From Flavobacterium acetivorans (lineage in GTDB: Bacteria > Bacteroidota > Bacteroidia > Flavobacteriales > Flavobacteriaceae), in NCBI RefSeq assembly GCF_020911885.1, contig NZ_CP087132.1, positions 2,914,001 through 2,978,000 of the forward strand: DNA of 64,000 nt. The letters are read 5' to 3'. Positions 34,324-44,223 of this stretch are shown piece by piece (the first letter of the stretch is position 1; each line of letters starts with the position of its first letter). Both the position numbers and the translations under genes were made by a program. Under the pieces are notes generated by a model. That model did not search any database. It worked only from the letters and a program-made list of their open reading frames with translations, and was not told the DNA's origin.

Positions 34324-35826
34324 ATGAATAGATTTAATTTGACGTTTATGGTAGATAAATTTTCCAATCACATTAATTGTTTGTTGCTAATTTTAATAAC
34401 CTTTATTTACTCAGGAAATGCACAAACACCAGCTGGTTTTAATCTTGTAGCTTATGAGGGATTTGACTATACTAGCAATTCATCATTATTGAATGCCAGT
34501 GGAGGCACAGGTTGGACTACTAATTGGATAAAGACTTATGATAATAAATATTTAAAAACCTCAACAACTGGATTTACTTATTCAGGCTTGACCACAACCG
34601 GGCTTAAGGCAGTATTTGACGGTACTTGTTATGGCACTTGTACAACAGTTATTGCTGCTTTAAAAAGATCATTTCCGTTGCAAAATCAAGGGGTTGTTTA
34701 TTTTCAATTTATGTCGATTTTTGAAGCTTCTCCAGGAGGAGGAACTCCTACCATCAGACTTTTTAATGGAGCAACACCAACTGGCGGTATTGGATCGACT
34801 AGTGGTTCAAATATGTCTATTTTAGCGGCTTCTCTTGCTAATTTGAGTTCTTCTTCAGGAAGTTTGAGTGCACAAAATTTGGTAGTGGTTCGTATAGACT
34901 ATAACTTGAATAAAACAGAAATGTGGATTAATCCGGACTTATCCACTTTTAATTATTTGAATCCAACGAGTCCATCTGCAACAGCAACTGGTTTTGCTCC
35001 AGCAATGGATCGATTTGATATTTTTATTAGATCGGGTAGTATTGATGAAATTGCCATTTTTAAACAAATTCCAACAGTAGATAAATATGGAAAAATAGAG
35101 GCAAATATTCCTAAATCCATAAATAAAAATGGGATTGTAGGTTATGGAAATGGATTGACCCAAAACGGAAAAGTAATTTCGCCGGTAAAGAATGGATTGA
35201 CAGCAATAACAGCAGCAACAAGCGCTTATCAAATCAAACAAGACTATCCATCGTCTCCGGATGGATTGTATTGGATAAGCAACTCTAATATTAATGGAGG
35301 AATTCCTTTTCAGATTTATGCCGACATGACTACCGATGGAGGAGGATGGACATTGATTATGTGTAATGCAAGCACTGCTGGATGGGATTATAGCAATGCT
35401 ATTTCATTAAACACTTCTTCTCCCAGTATTACTTCCAATTATTCTATTATTGGTTGGGCTGACTATATTAAAAAAAGCAGTAGTGGTTTTCAATACATGA
35501 TTGATGCAACTACTAGAATGAGTTTTGGGGGTATTTGGACGGCTAATGGAAATTATAGTTTTGTAAAAACAGATAATTCTCAAACAAATATAACACTTAA
35601 CACAAAATTCGGAACTTGGAATTATGTCAGTAATGATGGTATTAGTGAAAGAATGCCGTGGCATCAAAACGATTGCGGAACCATAACTACAGATGATGGA
35701 GGAGGAAATTGGTGGGGTACATTGATTTCTACGTGTAACGGTTGGAATCCAACTCCTTGGATAGATAATGCAGGTGGTGGAGTAAGTAATCCAAATCCAG
35801 ACATCATTTGGTATTGGGTACGATAA
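34324..35826 (+). CDS. Secreted protein with fibrinogen-like C-terminal domain
   Basis: This 500-residue protein has a signal peptide (about 1-34, ending SGNAQ), a beta-rich N-terminal half that looks like a lectin/LamG fold, and a C-terminal fibrinogen-like domain starting around residue 300 (YPSSPDGLYWI, then DGGGWTLIMCN, ending DIIWYWVR). Such domains bind sugars or proteins. No T9SS tail is visible. It follows the stalk protein by 28 bases and probably belongs to the same adhesion operon. Confidence 0.75.
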   Translation: MNRFNLTFMVDKFSNHINCLLLILITFIYSGNAQTPAGFNLVAYEGFDYTSNSSLLNASGGTGWTTNWIKTYDNKYLKTSTTGFTYSGLTTTGLKAVFDGTCYGTCTTVIAALKRSFPLQNQGVVYFQFMSIFEASPGGGTPTIRLFNGATPTGGIGSTSGSNMSILAASLANLSSSSGSLSAQNLVVVRIDYNLNKTEMWINPDLSTFNYLNPTSPSATATGFAPAMDRFDIFIRSGSIDEIAIFKQIPTVDKYGKIEANIPKSINKNGIVGYGNGLTQNGKVISPVKNGLTAITAATSAYQIKQDYPSSPDGLYWISNSNINGGIPFQIYADMTTDGGGWTLIMCNASTAGWDYSNAISLNTSSPSITSNYSIIGWADYIKKSSSGFQYMIDATTRMSFGGIWTANGNYSFVKTDNSQTNITLNTKFGTWNYVSNDGISERMPWHQNDCGTITTDDGGGNWWGTLISTCNGWNPTPWIDNAGGGVSNPNPDIIWYWVR

Positions 35827-35871
35827 CCCTACATTTTTTAATAATTTTCGGTTAAATAACTGAGGTAATAG

Positions 35872-37176
35872 CTACAAACTATTGTTTTTCAACAGCTTGA
35901 TTTTTAAATTGATGTATTGCAATTGAAGATTGTTTTTTAAGCCATCGTATTCGGCTTTCAGCAATTGATTTTTTACAGCCGAAAAAACGATGGCTTCTAC
36001 TCTACCGCTTGCAAATTTTGCTTGCATGGTGGTAAAGGAAGCTTTGGCATACTTTTGTCGGTTGTTTAATTTCTGTTGCAATTGCAAACAATTCTTTTTA
36101 TTTTGTTCCTCTAATACCAATTGTTTATCCAACTCTTGTTTTACTTGTTCTGTAACTAATTTGGCTTTTTCGCTTTCTATTTTTGATGCCATTATTCGCT
36201 TGTTATTCCTAAATCCGTTAAAAATAGGAATCGCTAGTTGCATGCCTAGTTGCTGGCTTTTATTATCGGATAATTGATTCGAAAATGAATCTGTAAAACC
36301 ATTTGCATTCTTAATGTTTTTATAATAAAAAGTGGAATAGCCATAATAGGCCGTAAGCACGGGTAAATTAGTTGCCCTGGATGCAGCAATGCTTTTCAGG
36401 CTATTTTGATACTGAAATTCAGCACGTTTTATTTTTGGGTTATAAGTTGTGTTTTCCACCAAATCGGAAGCATTTTCATTGAAATAAATCTCCAGAACAA
36501 CCGTGTCGGTTTCGATATCAGTCGCATTCATCAACTGAAACAATTGCTTTTTTTGAATACCGTATACTTGTTGTGTTGCTATATAGCTGTTTTCTTCTTC
36601 AGAATAGCTCAATTGCATGTCGTACAAATCACTTTGGGCTTTGCTTCCAATAGCCACTTCCTTAGTAATTCGATCTAAATTGAAAGCCGCTTGCTGCAAT
36701 TGTTCTTTCTGAATTTTTAATAATTCCTGGGTATAAAGCGCTTGATAATAACTCTCTAAAAGCTGTAGTTTGTATTCGTTTTCAACCACTTCTTTTTCAG
36801 CTTTAGCGAGTTCAATACTAATTTTATCTTTTTTCGCATTGGCAAAAGCGCTAAAATCAATCAGATTGGTTTTGGCATTCAAAAAGAAATTATCGTTTTG
36901 AATATTCGAACTTACTCTACCGTTAGTCGAAGGATCGATGGTAGAACCAAAATTGTAGCTCTGTTCCCCATACAAATTAACCGAAGGCAGCATTCGGTTT
37001 AAAACCGAGTTTTGTGATTGCTGAGTTCTTTTTATTTCAAGTGTTTTTATTTTAATTTCGATATTATTCTGCAATGCCAGATCCATGCATTTAGTAAGCG
37101 ACCAAGGATTTCCTTGGCCATTTACTAAAGCAAAAAATAAAAAAAAGGCAAACGTTATGATTCGTTTTTTATTCAT
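35872..37176 (-). CDS. TolC-family outer-membrane efflux protein
   Basis: This 434-residue protein has a signal peptide (FFLFFALVNGQ) and the long alpha-helical coiled segments of the OEP family, with NNIEIKIKTLEIKRTQQS near the N terminus. It forms the outer-membrane channel of a tripartite pump. It is the last gene of the operon and overlaps the upstream permease by eight bases. Confidence 0.85.
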   Translation of the reverse strand: MNKKRIITFAFFLFFALVNGQGNPWSLTKCMDLALQNNIEIKIKTLEIKRTQQSQNSVLNRMLPSVNLYGEQSYNFGSTIDPSTNGRVSSNIQNDNFFLNAKTNLIDFSAFANAKKDKISIELAKAEKEVVENEYKLQLLESYYQALYTQELLKIQKEQLQQAAFNLDRITKEVAIGSKAQSDLYDMQLSYSEEENSYIATQQVYGIQKKQLFQLMNATDIETDTVVLEIYFNENASDLVENTTYNPKIKRAEFQYQNSLKSIAASRATNLPVLTAYYGYSTFYYKNIKNANGFTDSFSNQLSDNKSQQLGMQLAIPIFNGFRNNKRIMASKIESEKAKLVTEQVKQELDKQLVLEEQNKKNCLQLQQKLNNRQKYAKASFTTMQAKFASGRVEAIVFSAVKNQLLKAEYDGLKNNLQLQYINLKIKLLKNNSL

Positions 37177-39589
37177 ATTTCAAATATTTTAAAACATCAA
37201 CTCTTGTTGCCTGATACGCTCGTGAAAGCACAATTAGCAACGTTAATGCCAGCAAACCAATAAACCCAATTAAGAAAGGATAAATAGCTATCTCAATTCT
37301 GAAAGCGAAGTTCTCCAACCATCTATTCAATAAATAATAGACCGGAATTACCGCAATCAAAAATCCAATTATGCAATACAAAATGTACTGTTTAGAGAGC
37401 TCTTTCAGTAAAATATTGGTTTCGGCACCCAGCGTCTTTCTGATGGCAATTTCTTTCATGCGCCTTTGAATTGAATAGGAAGCCAAAGCAAATAACCCAA
37501 AAAGAGCAATCAAAATCACCACAACATTCAGTAGCGAAAAGAGATTTTTCTGTTTCACATACGTTTCATAGGTTCTGGCATATTGCTTGTCCACAAAATC
37601 GTATTTAAATGGATATTCAGTATCTACAGTTGCCCATAATTTTTCGATATCTGATAGTGTGTTTTCCATGTTATCCGACTTCAATTTTACGTAAACATGA
37701 CTTATTTCGCCCGCCATATCCAAGGTTTTTAAATGATAAAAGGTCATTGGCGGAACATTTACTTCCGGACTTAGTAAATTAAAATCTTTTACAACACCGA
37801 TAATCTTTAATTTCTGATTTCTCATTACAACTTCTTGGCCAATTGGATCTTTTATATTCATTAGCTTTTGAGCAGTTTCATTTATCAGAACAGAATTAAG
37901 TGTATCTGAGGCCAATTGTTTACTAAAACCTCTTCCTTTTACCATTTTTATGTTCATCAATTCCAGCATTCCAAAATCAATTCCAACATTTTTTTCTTTA
38001 AACAAAACATCATTATATAAAATAGGGGTTAATGAACTGTCCTGTCCATCAAAAGAAATATTTCCTGTTGAAACATTCTCGACTCCTTTTATTTTAGAAA
38101 GCTTTTCTTTGATAGTTGTGTATTTGTTGTAGATATGCTGCCCAACATCTTCTGTTTCATAATCTGATTTCGAAAAATTCAAACTAATATCAATTACCTG
38201 ATGGGCTTTGAAACCTAAATCTTTATTGCTTAAATATTTCACCTGCTGAAAAACAATATTAGACCCAATTATAAAAAATGTTGCAATAGAGAACTGGAAA
38301 ATCAACATGCCATTGCGTAGCCAAAGTCCAGTTTTACTTCTGCTGAAATTCCCTTTCAAAACTTTTAATGTTTCGAAATTTGAAACATAAACTGCCGGGA
38401 ATACTCCTGCAAGTATCACCGTAATGATAAAAATAAGAATCAACTGCATATAAAACTGACTGCCGGTAACGATTAAGTTTTTATTTAAAAATTCATTGTA
38501 ATACGGCAAAGTCAACTCGACAACCACTAAAGCCAACAAGATAGAAAAGGAACTCATTAAAATGGTTTCAAAAATAAATTGCCTGATAATATTGCCCTTA
38601 GAAGCACCAACAATTTTACGGATACCTATTTCTTTGGCTCGTTTTATGGCATTGGCTGTAGCTAAATTAATGTAATTGACAATGGACAAAATGAGAATCA
38701 AAACTGATAATCCCACCATAATTAGCAAAAATTGATAATTGCCTCTTCCTTCAGGATAAGCATCTGTGACAGAATGCAGTCGGGCTGTGGACAGCGGTTC
38801 CATAAAGACCGTAAAATGGCCTATTTTCTTTTCCATTTCCTTGAGCGAAAAGCCTGCTTGTTTTGCACTCGGGACAATAACTTCGTTATAATATGCTTTT
38901 TCTAGCAACAATCTGGTGGCTTCCGCTTTTGATGGATCTTTCAGTTTTAATAAAAGTTTTAGCGCAAAAAGACCCTGTTGGTTTTCGGGATTCGTTAAAT
39001 CTTTCAATCTATTAACTACAATATCTGGTGCTATGGACGAATTTCCTTGTATGCGGTAAACCGCGCGAACAACACTCATAGCATCCAAGTAATTTAGCTG
39101 TTTGCCAATTGGGTTTTCGTCTCCAAAAACTCTTTGGGCAAGTTCTTCAGAAATAGCAATATTGGTTTCATCTGTCACAGCCGAAACAGCATTCCCTTTT
39201 ATGATTTTAAAAGGAAAGAGAGAAAAGAAATCACTTTCTGCATTAATAATTTTATCTACTGCTTCTTTCTTTCCATTATAAATAATTTTGCCTTTTTGAT
39301 ACCAATTCTCGGCAAAAACAATCTTTTCGACATTAGGATCTTTATCGAGATAGGTTTTCAATCGTGCCGAATGTTCTGCCATCACAGGCATATCGGTCAA
39401 TTGAACCAAAACCTGATAGACTTTCTCTTTTTCAGGATTCCAGTCATTATAACTCTGTTCGTCGTTCCAATACAGCAAAGCAAAAATCAATCCTGCAATT
39501 CCAATTGATAATCCTACAACATTCAAAGCCGTAAAAAGCTTGTTGTTTTTGATATGGTAAATAAATATGTTAGTCCAATTTTTTATCAT
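37169..39589 (-). CDS. MacB-type ABC transporter permease, copy 2
   Basis: This 806-residue protein has the MacB/FtsX layout: one N-terminal membrane helix, a large periplasmic domain, an FtsX domain with three helices (about 285-420), a second periplasmic domain, and a final FtsX domain (about 680-800, with ALASYSIQRRMKEIAIRKTLG). It is a close paralogue of the permease at 39592. There is no ATPase domain, so it uses the separate subunit at 42026. The substrates are probably peptides or other toxic compounds. Confidence 0.85.
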   Translation of the reverse strand: MIKNWTNIFIYHIKNNKLFTALNVVGLSIGIAGLIFALLYWNDEQSYNDWNPEKEKVYQVLVQLTDMPVMAEHSARLKTYLDKDPNVEKIVFAENWYQKGKIIYNGKKEAVDKIINAESDFFSLFPFKIIKGNAVSAVTDETNIAISEELAQRVFGDENPIGKQLNYLDAMSVVRAVYRIQGNSSIAPDIVVNRLKDLTNPENQQGLFALKLLLKLKDPSKAEATRLLLEKAYYNEVIVPSAKQAGFSLKEMEKKIGHFTVFMEPLSTARLHSVTDAYPEGRGNYQFLLIMVGLSVLILILSIVNYINLATANAIKRAKEIGIRKIVGASKGNIIRQFIFETILMSSFSILLALVVVELTLPYYNEFLNKNLIVTGSQFYMQLILIFIITVILAGVFPAVYVSNFETLKVLKGNFSRSKTGLWLRNGMLIFQFSIATFFIIGSNIVFQQVKYLSNKDLGFKAHQVIDISLNFSKSDYETEDVGQHIYNKYTTIKEKLSKIKGVENVSTGNISFDGQDSSLTPILYNDVLFKEKNVGIDFGMLELMNIKMVKGRGFSKQLASDTLNSVLINETAQKLMNIKDPIGQEVVMRNQKLKIIGVVKDFNLLSPEVNVPPMTFYHLKTLDMAGEISHVYVKLKSDNMENTLSDIEKLWATVDTEYPFKYDFVDKQYARTYETYVKQKNLFSLLNVVVILIALFGLFALASYSIQRRMKEIAIRKTLGAETNILLKELSKQYILYCIIGFLIAVIPVYYLLNRWLENFAFRIEIAIYPFLIGFIGLLALTLLIVLSRAYQATRVDVLKYLKYE

Positions 39590-39591
39590 TA

Positions 39592-42021
39592 TTATTCGTA
39601 TTTTAAATAGTGTAAAACATCCACTCTTGTGGCTTGATAGGCTCTTGATAAGACTACCAAAAGGGTCAAAAACAGTAAACCGATAAATCCAATTATAAAT
39701 GGATAAATAGAAATATCAATTCGATAAGCAAAATTATCTAACCACTGGTTCAGCAAATAATACACCGGAAATAAAGCAATCCCAAATCCGATTACACTAA
39801 AAATGACATATTGCTTGGAGAGTTCTTTCAGCAAAACATTAGTTTCGGCACCAAGGGTTTTTCGGATGGCAATTTCTTTCATTCGCCTTTCAATAGAATA
39901 GGAAGCCAAGGCAAACAACCCAAAAAGGGCGATTAGAATTACGACTACATTCAACAAAGAGAAAAGGTTTTTTTGTTTTACATAGGTTTTATACGTTCGC
40001 TTGTAGTTTTTATCAATAAAACTATATTGAAAAGGGTAATCAGCATCCACATGTTTAACCCAAAATTTTTCTATATCAGCGATTGTTTGTTCGGTATCAT
40101 CTGATTTTATTTTGACATAAACATGATTGATGTTTCCAATCATCCAATCGATAGTTTTGAAGTGAAAAAACACCATTGGCGGTATTCTGCCCTGTGGGCT
40201 ATAGAGGCTAAAATCTTTGACAACTCCAACAATTTTAAGATTGCTCCCGTTCCAATTGACCATTTTCCCAATTGGATTATTCTCGTTCATCATCTTTAAA
40301 GCAGTCTCGTTCACCATCATTGAATTAATGGTATCGGAAGCAATTTTTGGATTCAAATAGCGACCCTGGGCCATACCAATTTTCATCATTTCGAGCATGC
40401 CAAAATCAATTCCTATATTTTGCCCCTGAATGTTGATTCCTTTATAACTAAAACTCGAAGAAGAATCGTTTCCTCCACCAAATTTGAATGCTCCGGTTGC
40501 TACTTGCTCTACTCCTTTGATTTTTGAAATTTCTGTTTTTACCGTTTTGTAACGATTGAAGATCAGTTCTTCTGCATTTTTTGCATTTCGAATGGCTTCG
40601 GGTTTAAAATAAAAGATTTCTAAAACCTGTTCTCCCGAGAAACCTAGGTTTTTATTACTTAGATAACGGACTTGTTCAAAGACGATATAGGAACCAATAA
40701 TAAAGAAAGAGGCAATAGCAAATTGTAAAATCAGCATGCCGTTTCGCAGCCATACACCACTTTTGCTTCTTGCAAAATTTCCTTTTAAAACCTTTAAGGA
40801 TTCAAAATTAGAGACATAAATGGCTGGAAATAGACCTGCACAAATGATTGTAATTAAAAAAATGAATGCAATTTGCAGGTAAAACTGACTTCCATAGATG
40901 ATTAATTCTTTATCCAAGAACTCATTATAGTGCGGTAATGCCAGTTCAACAATGACCAGCGCCAGTAAAATAGAAATGGAAACCGTAATTACAGTCTCAA
41001 ATAAAAATTGCTTGATGATATCCAACTTTGAGGCTCCAACAATTTTTCTCACGCCTACTTCTTTGGCACGACGAATGGCATTGGCTGTAGCTAGATTGAC
41101 ATAGTTCACAATGGACAAGATTAAAATCAAAATTGATAATCCTAACATGATTAACAAAAACTGATAATTCCCTTTACCTTCGGGTGATCCTTGTCCTAAG
41201 GTATGCAACCTCGAAACAGAAAGCGGTTCTAGAATGAAATTGAAAGTGCCATACTTCTCCTGATATTCTTTTGGACTAATTCCTTCTTGTTTTGCTTCTT
41301 TTAGTATTTTATTCTGATAATAAATTGCATTCAGTTTAGCCGAGAGTTGACTCGTTTTTGAAGGATCTTTTAATTTGATATACCAACCAGAGTTAAAATT
41401 ACCCCAGCTATTTTGGTCTAAGTCTATTCTTGCCTTCATGTTGTTGACCACAGCATCAGGAGCTATAGAAGAGTTTCCTGTAATTTTGTATACCGCAGTG
41501 ACCGTTAAAAATTGGTTTTCAAATTGAATTTGTTTGCCTATTGGATTCTCAGCTCCAAAAAAAAGTGCCGCTGTTTTTTCACTCATTGCCATACTATTTT
41601 CGTATTGCAAGACCGTTTTTGGATTTCCTTTCACAAACTCAAAAGGGAAAAATTCAAAAAAATCATTCTGACTGTTGAACAGTTTTTCAATAATTATTTT
41701 TTTGCCATTGTACTTATAAAGTGGTGATTGGTACCAATTTTCGCAATACAGCATCTTTTCAATAGTAGGATCATTTTTTAAAAATGGGGCAAATGTCACT
41801 GGTGCATTTGTCCAAACATTATTTTCCCCTAAATCGACTAAAACTTGAAAAACGGTATCTTTCTCTGGATTCCATTCGTTGTAGCTGTGTTCGTCATTCC
41901 AATATAGTATAGCGAAAATCAATCCCGCAACTCCTATAGCCAACCCTAAAACATTCAAAGCCGTAAAGAGCTTGTTGTTTTTGGTGTGATATAAGAATAT
42001 ATTAATCCAGTTTTTTAGCAT
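39592..42021 (-). CDS. MacB-type ABC transporter permease, copy 1
   Basis: This 809-residue protein is collinear with the next gene (copy 2), including both FtsX domains and the RRMKEIAIRKTLGAETN motif. The two are separated by two bases. They probably form a heterodimeric permease, which is common in Bacteroidota pumps. It lies five bases after the ATPase gene. Confidence 0.85.
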   Translation of the reverse strand: MLKNWINIFLYHTKNNKLFTALNVLGLAIGVAGLIFAILYWNDEHSYNEWNPEKDTVFQVLVDLGENNVWTNAPVTFAPFLKNDPTIEKMLYCENWYQSPLYKYNGKKIIIEKLFNSQNDFFEFFPFEFVKGNPKTVLQYENSMAMSEKTAALFFGAENPIGKQIQFENQFLTVTAVYKITGNSSIAPDAVVNNMKARIDLDQNSWGNFNSGWYIKLKDPSKTSQLSAKLNAIYYQNKILKEAKQEGISPKEYQEKYGTFNFILEPLSVSRLHTLGQGSPEGKGNYQFLLIMLGLSILILILSIVNYVNLATANAIRRAKEVGVRKIVGASKLDIIKQFLFETVITVSISILLALVIVELALPHYNEFLDKELIIYGSQFYLQIAFIFLITIICAGLFPAIYVSNFESLKVLKGNFARSKSGVWLRNGMLILQFAIASFFIIGSYIVFEQVRYLSNKNLGFSGEQVLEIFYFKPEAIRNAKNAEELIFNRYKTVKTEISKIKGVEQVATGAFKFGGGNDSSSSFSYKGINIQGQNIGIDFGMLEMMKIGMAQGRYLNPKIASDTINSMMVNETALKMMNENNPIGKMVNWNGSNLKIVGVVKDFSLYSPQGRIPPMVFFHFKTIDWMIGNINHVYVKIKSDDTEQTIADIEKFWVKHVDADYPFQYSFIDKNYKRTYKTYVKQKNLFSLLNVVVILIALFGLFALASYSIERRMKEIAIRKTLGAETNVLLKELSKQYVIFSVIGFGIALFPVYYLLNQWLDNFAYRIDISIYPFIIGFIGLLFLTLLVVLSRAYQATRVDVLHYLKYE

Positions 42022-42025
42022 AATT

Positions 42026-42739
42026 CTAGTTGTTGGAAGTAGTTACTAAAACATCTACATTTCTACGATTCAATTTTTCAGAAAGTACAATTCCATCCTT
42101 CATCAAAATAGTTTTCTGTGAAAATGAAGCGTCATAATCAGAGTGCGTAACCATTAGGATTGTGGCGCCGTTGGTATGTAAATCGGTTAGTAATTCCATT
42201 ACTTCGTTTCCATTTTTACTATCCAAATTTCCTGTAGGTTCATCGGCAAGAATAATTTTGGGATCATTAATTAAAGCTCTTGCCACCGCCACACGTTGTT
42301 GTTGTCCTCCGGAAAGTTGTTGCGGATAATGTTTCAATCGATGTGAAATGTTCAGTTTTTGAGCGATTGCTTCTACTTTTTGTTTTCTTTCTGATGATGG
42401 CACTTTGTTGTAAATTAGCGGTAATTCGATATTATCATAAACTGATAATTCATCAATCAGGTTGAAATTTTGAAAAATGAAGCCAATATTTTCTTTTCGA
42501 ACCTTTGATTTTCCTTTTTCTTTCAATCCAATCATTTCCTGATCCAGCAATTGATAACTCCCTCCAGAGGCGCTGTCAAGCAGTCCTACAATATTTAACA
42601 GAGTGGATTTTCCGCTTCCTGAAGGACCCATAATGGAGACAAAATCACCTTGATTAATGGTCAAGGAAACATCACTTAGGGCTTTTGTTTCAATTTCTTC
42701 TGTTCTAAAAATTTTCGAAAGGTTTTTAATGTTGATCAT
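42026..42739 (-). CDS. ABC transporter ATP-binding protein (MacB/LolD type)
   Basis: This 237-residue ATPase has Walker A GPSGSGKST, signature LSGGQQQRVAVARAL, and Walker B IILADEPTGNLDS. It powers the two tandem permeases and is in the same operon. Confidence 0.9.
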   Translation of the reverse strand: MINIKNLSKIFRTEEIETKALSDVSLTINQGDFVSIMGPSGSGKSTLLNIVGLLDSASGGSYQLLDQEMIGLKEKGKSKVRKENIGFIFQNFNLIDELSVYDNIELPLIYNKVPSSERKQKVEAIAQKLNISHRLKHYPQQLSGGQQQRVAVARALINDPKIILADEPTGNLDSKNGNEVMELLTDLHTNGATILMVTHSDYDASFSQKTILMKDGIVLSEKLNRRNVDVLVTTSNN

Positions 42740-42844
42740 AATTATTGTTCGTTTTTTGATTGATGTTTTTAAAATTGTTTAATCGTTTAATTGATATTCT
42801 ATTACATTCATAATTTACAATTCATAATTCATAATTGTTTTTCT

Positions 42845-44083
42845 TTATTCTAAGTTCAAAACTTCTGATAGTTTATAATCTTTATAAGAGGAAGCAATAA
42901 CTTTATCTCCTGGTTTTAATCCGTCTAAAACTTCATAATAGAGCGGATTTTCTCTTCCTAATTTAATAGCTCTTCTTTCAGCTTTATTTCCGTTTACAAC
43001 AAATATCCATTTGCCATTGGTCTCTTCATTGAAGCTTCCTTTCGAAAGTAATTTTGTCTTTGTTTTTTCGGATAAATTTAATTTTACTCCAAAGCTTAAT
43101 CCTTGCTTTAAATCCATTTTATCTGTAACGATAAAATCTAATTCCACTTGAAATCTGCCATTTTTTACTTCCGGAATAACTTTCGTAATCTTTACATCGA
43201 TGGATTTGTTTTCAAAATCTACCGTTCCTTTTTGGTTTTCCGAAACTCTGTCCAAATAAAACTCATCAACATCAGCCACTAATTTATATCCTTTTTGGTC
43301 GTCAATAAAACCAATGCTGGTGTTTTGGGCATAGGTCTTTCCCAGTATCGGTTCAAATGATGAAAGTCTTCCGGAAATTGGCGCTGTAACCAAAAAATTC
43401 TTTTTATTAGTTCGCAGAATTCCGAGACTTTTGTTCATAATACCAATCGATTGATTGAGTTGTCCAATCTGAATTTGATTCGCCTGTTTTTCCTTGCTCA
43501 CACTTTGTTTGATGATACTCATTCGCTCTTTTTGAAAACGGTAATTTTCTTTGGTTTTTTCCCATTCGCTTTTAGCGAGAATCTCCTGCTCAAAAAGATT
43601 CTTATTGGTGTCCAATAAATTTTTAGCATCCAGATAATCGTGCTCAATCGCAATCAAATCTTTGCCTAAATTCAATTCCTGATTTCTTAAATCGAGTTTG
43701 GCTTTGTTCAGATTATTTATCTGTTCAATAATAGCCGTCTCCTGTTGCATATAAGCTAATTCAGCATTTGGATTGTATAATCTTGCCAACGATTGCCCTT
43801 TGGTAACCATATCTCCGTTTCCGACAAATATTTCCTGTACCGCTCCGCCTTCAATTATATTAATCAACATTGAATTTACAGGAACCGCTTTGGCCTGAAA
43901 AGACATGAAATCTTCAAAGAAACCATCTTCAACTGTTTTGATCGTAATTTCTTCTTTTTTTACATTCAGACTTCTTTTTTTGGTAGCCGATGTAAAAACG
44001 ATATAACCCAAAACTAAGATAATGGGCAATGCGATTATTAGATACTTTTTTTTGTTATTTTTACTTTTGATTATGGTGTCCAT
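42845..44083 (-). CDS. HlyD/MacA-type periplasmic adaptor
   Basis: This 412-residue adaptor has one N-terminal membrane helix (about 15-30), a barrel-sandwich domain, a long coiled hairpin (about 110-215) and C-terminal beta domains (KWIFVVNGNKAERRAI). It links the ABC permeases to the TolC protein. It is the first gene of the pump operon, behind the palindromes at 44184. Confidence 0.85.
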   Translation of the reverse strand: MDTIIKSKNNKKKYLIIALPIILVLGYIVFTSATKKRSLNVKKEEITIKTVEDGFFEDFMSFQAKAVPVNSMLINIIEGGAVQEIFVGNGDMVTKGQSLARLYNPNAELAYMQQETAIIEQINNLNKAKLDLRNQELNLGKDLIAIEHDYLDAKNLLDTNKNLFEQEILAKSEWEKTKENYRFQKERMSIIKQSVSKEKQANQIQIGQLNQSIGIMNKSLGILRTNKKNFLVTAPISGRLSSFEPILGKTYAQNTSIGFIDDQKGYKLVADVDEFYLDRVSENQKGTVDFENKSIDVKITKVIPEVKNGRFQVELDFIVTDKMDLKQGLSFGVKLNLSEKTKTKLLSKGSFNEETNGKWIFVVNGNKAERRAIKLGRENPLYYEVLDGLKPGDKVIASSYKDYKLSEVLNLE

Positions 44084-44106
44084 TGTTGCTTATTTGTTGT
44101 AGATAA

Positions 44107-44122
44107 AGTGATTATCGTGCCG
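44107..44122 (-). promoter_or_regulatory. Possible sigma-54 promoter of pump operon
   Basis: Minus strand CGGCACG (-24; consensus TGGCACG) with TCAC ten bases after GG where TTGC is expected. The -24 element is good, the -12 element is weak (two mismatches). It lies 24 bp before the adaptor start and is judged possible because the divergent regulator is a sigma-54 activator. Confidence 0.4.
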
Positions 44123-44183
44123 AAAAATTAAAATTTGTAACTGCCTTATTTATACCTTTTTATTTTTAATGCTATTTTTAAGC

Positions 44184-44209
44184 TGTCCATTATTGGACAT
44201 CTTTTGTCC
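44184..44209. promoter_or_regulatory. Palindromic activator site between pump and regulator
   Basis: TGTCCATTATTGGACA is a perfect palindrome (44184-44199). A third half-site TGTCC at 44205-44209 makes a second inverted pair GGACA/TGTCC. It is placed 60-90 bp upstream of the possible sigma-54 promoter, as expected for an NtrC-type enhancer. Confidence 0.55.
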
Positions 44210-44223
44210 GCAATCGAACACTA

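Noticed and set aside
37169-42021. Tandem permeases as an assembly duplication
   Set aside because: The two proteins are collinear but differ throughout, and their DNA is not identical, so they are true paralogues.
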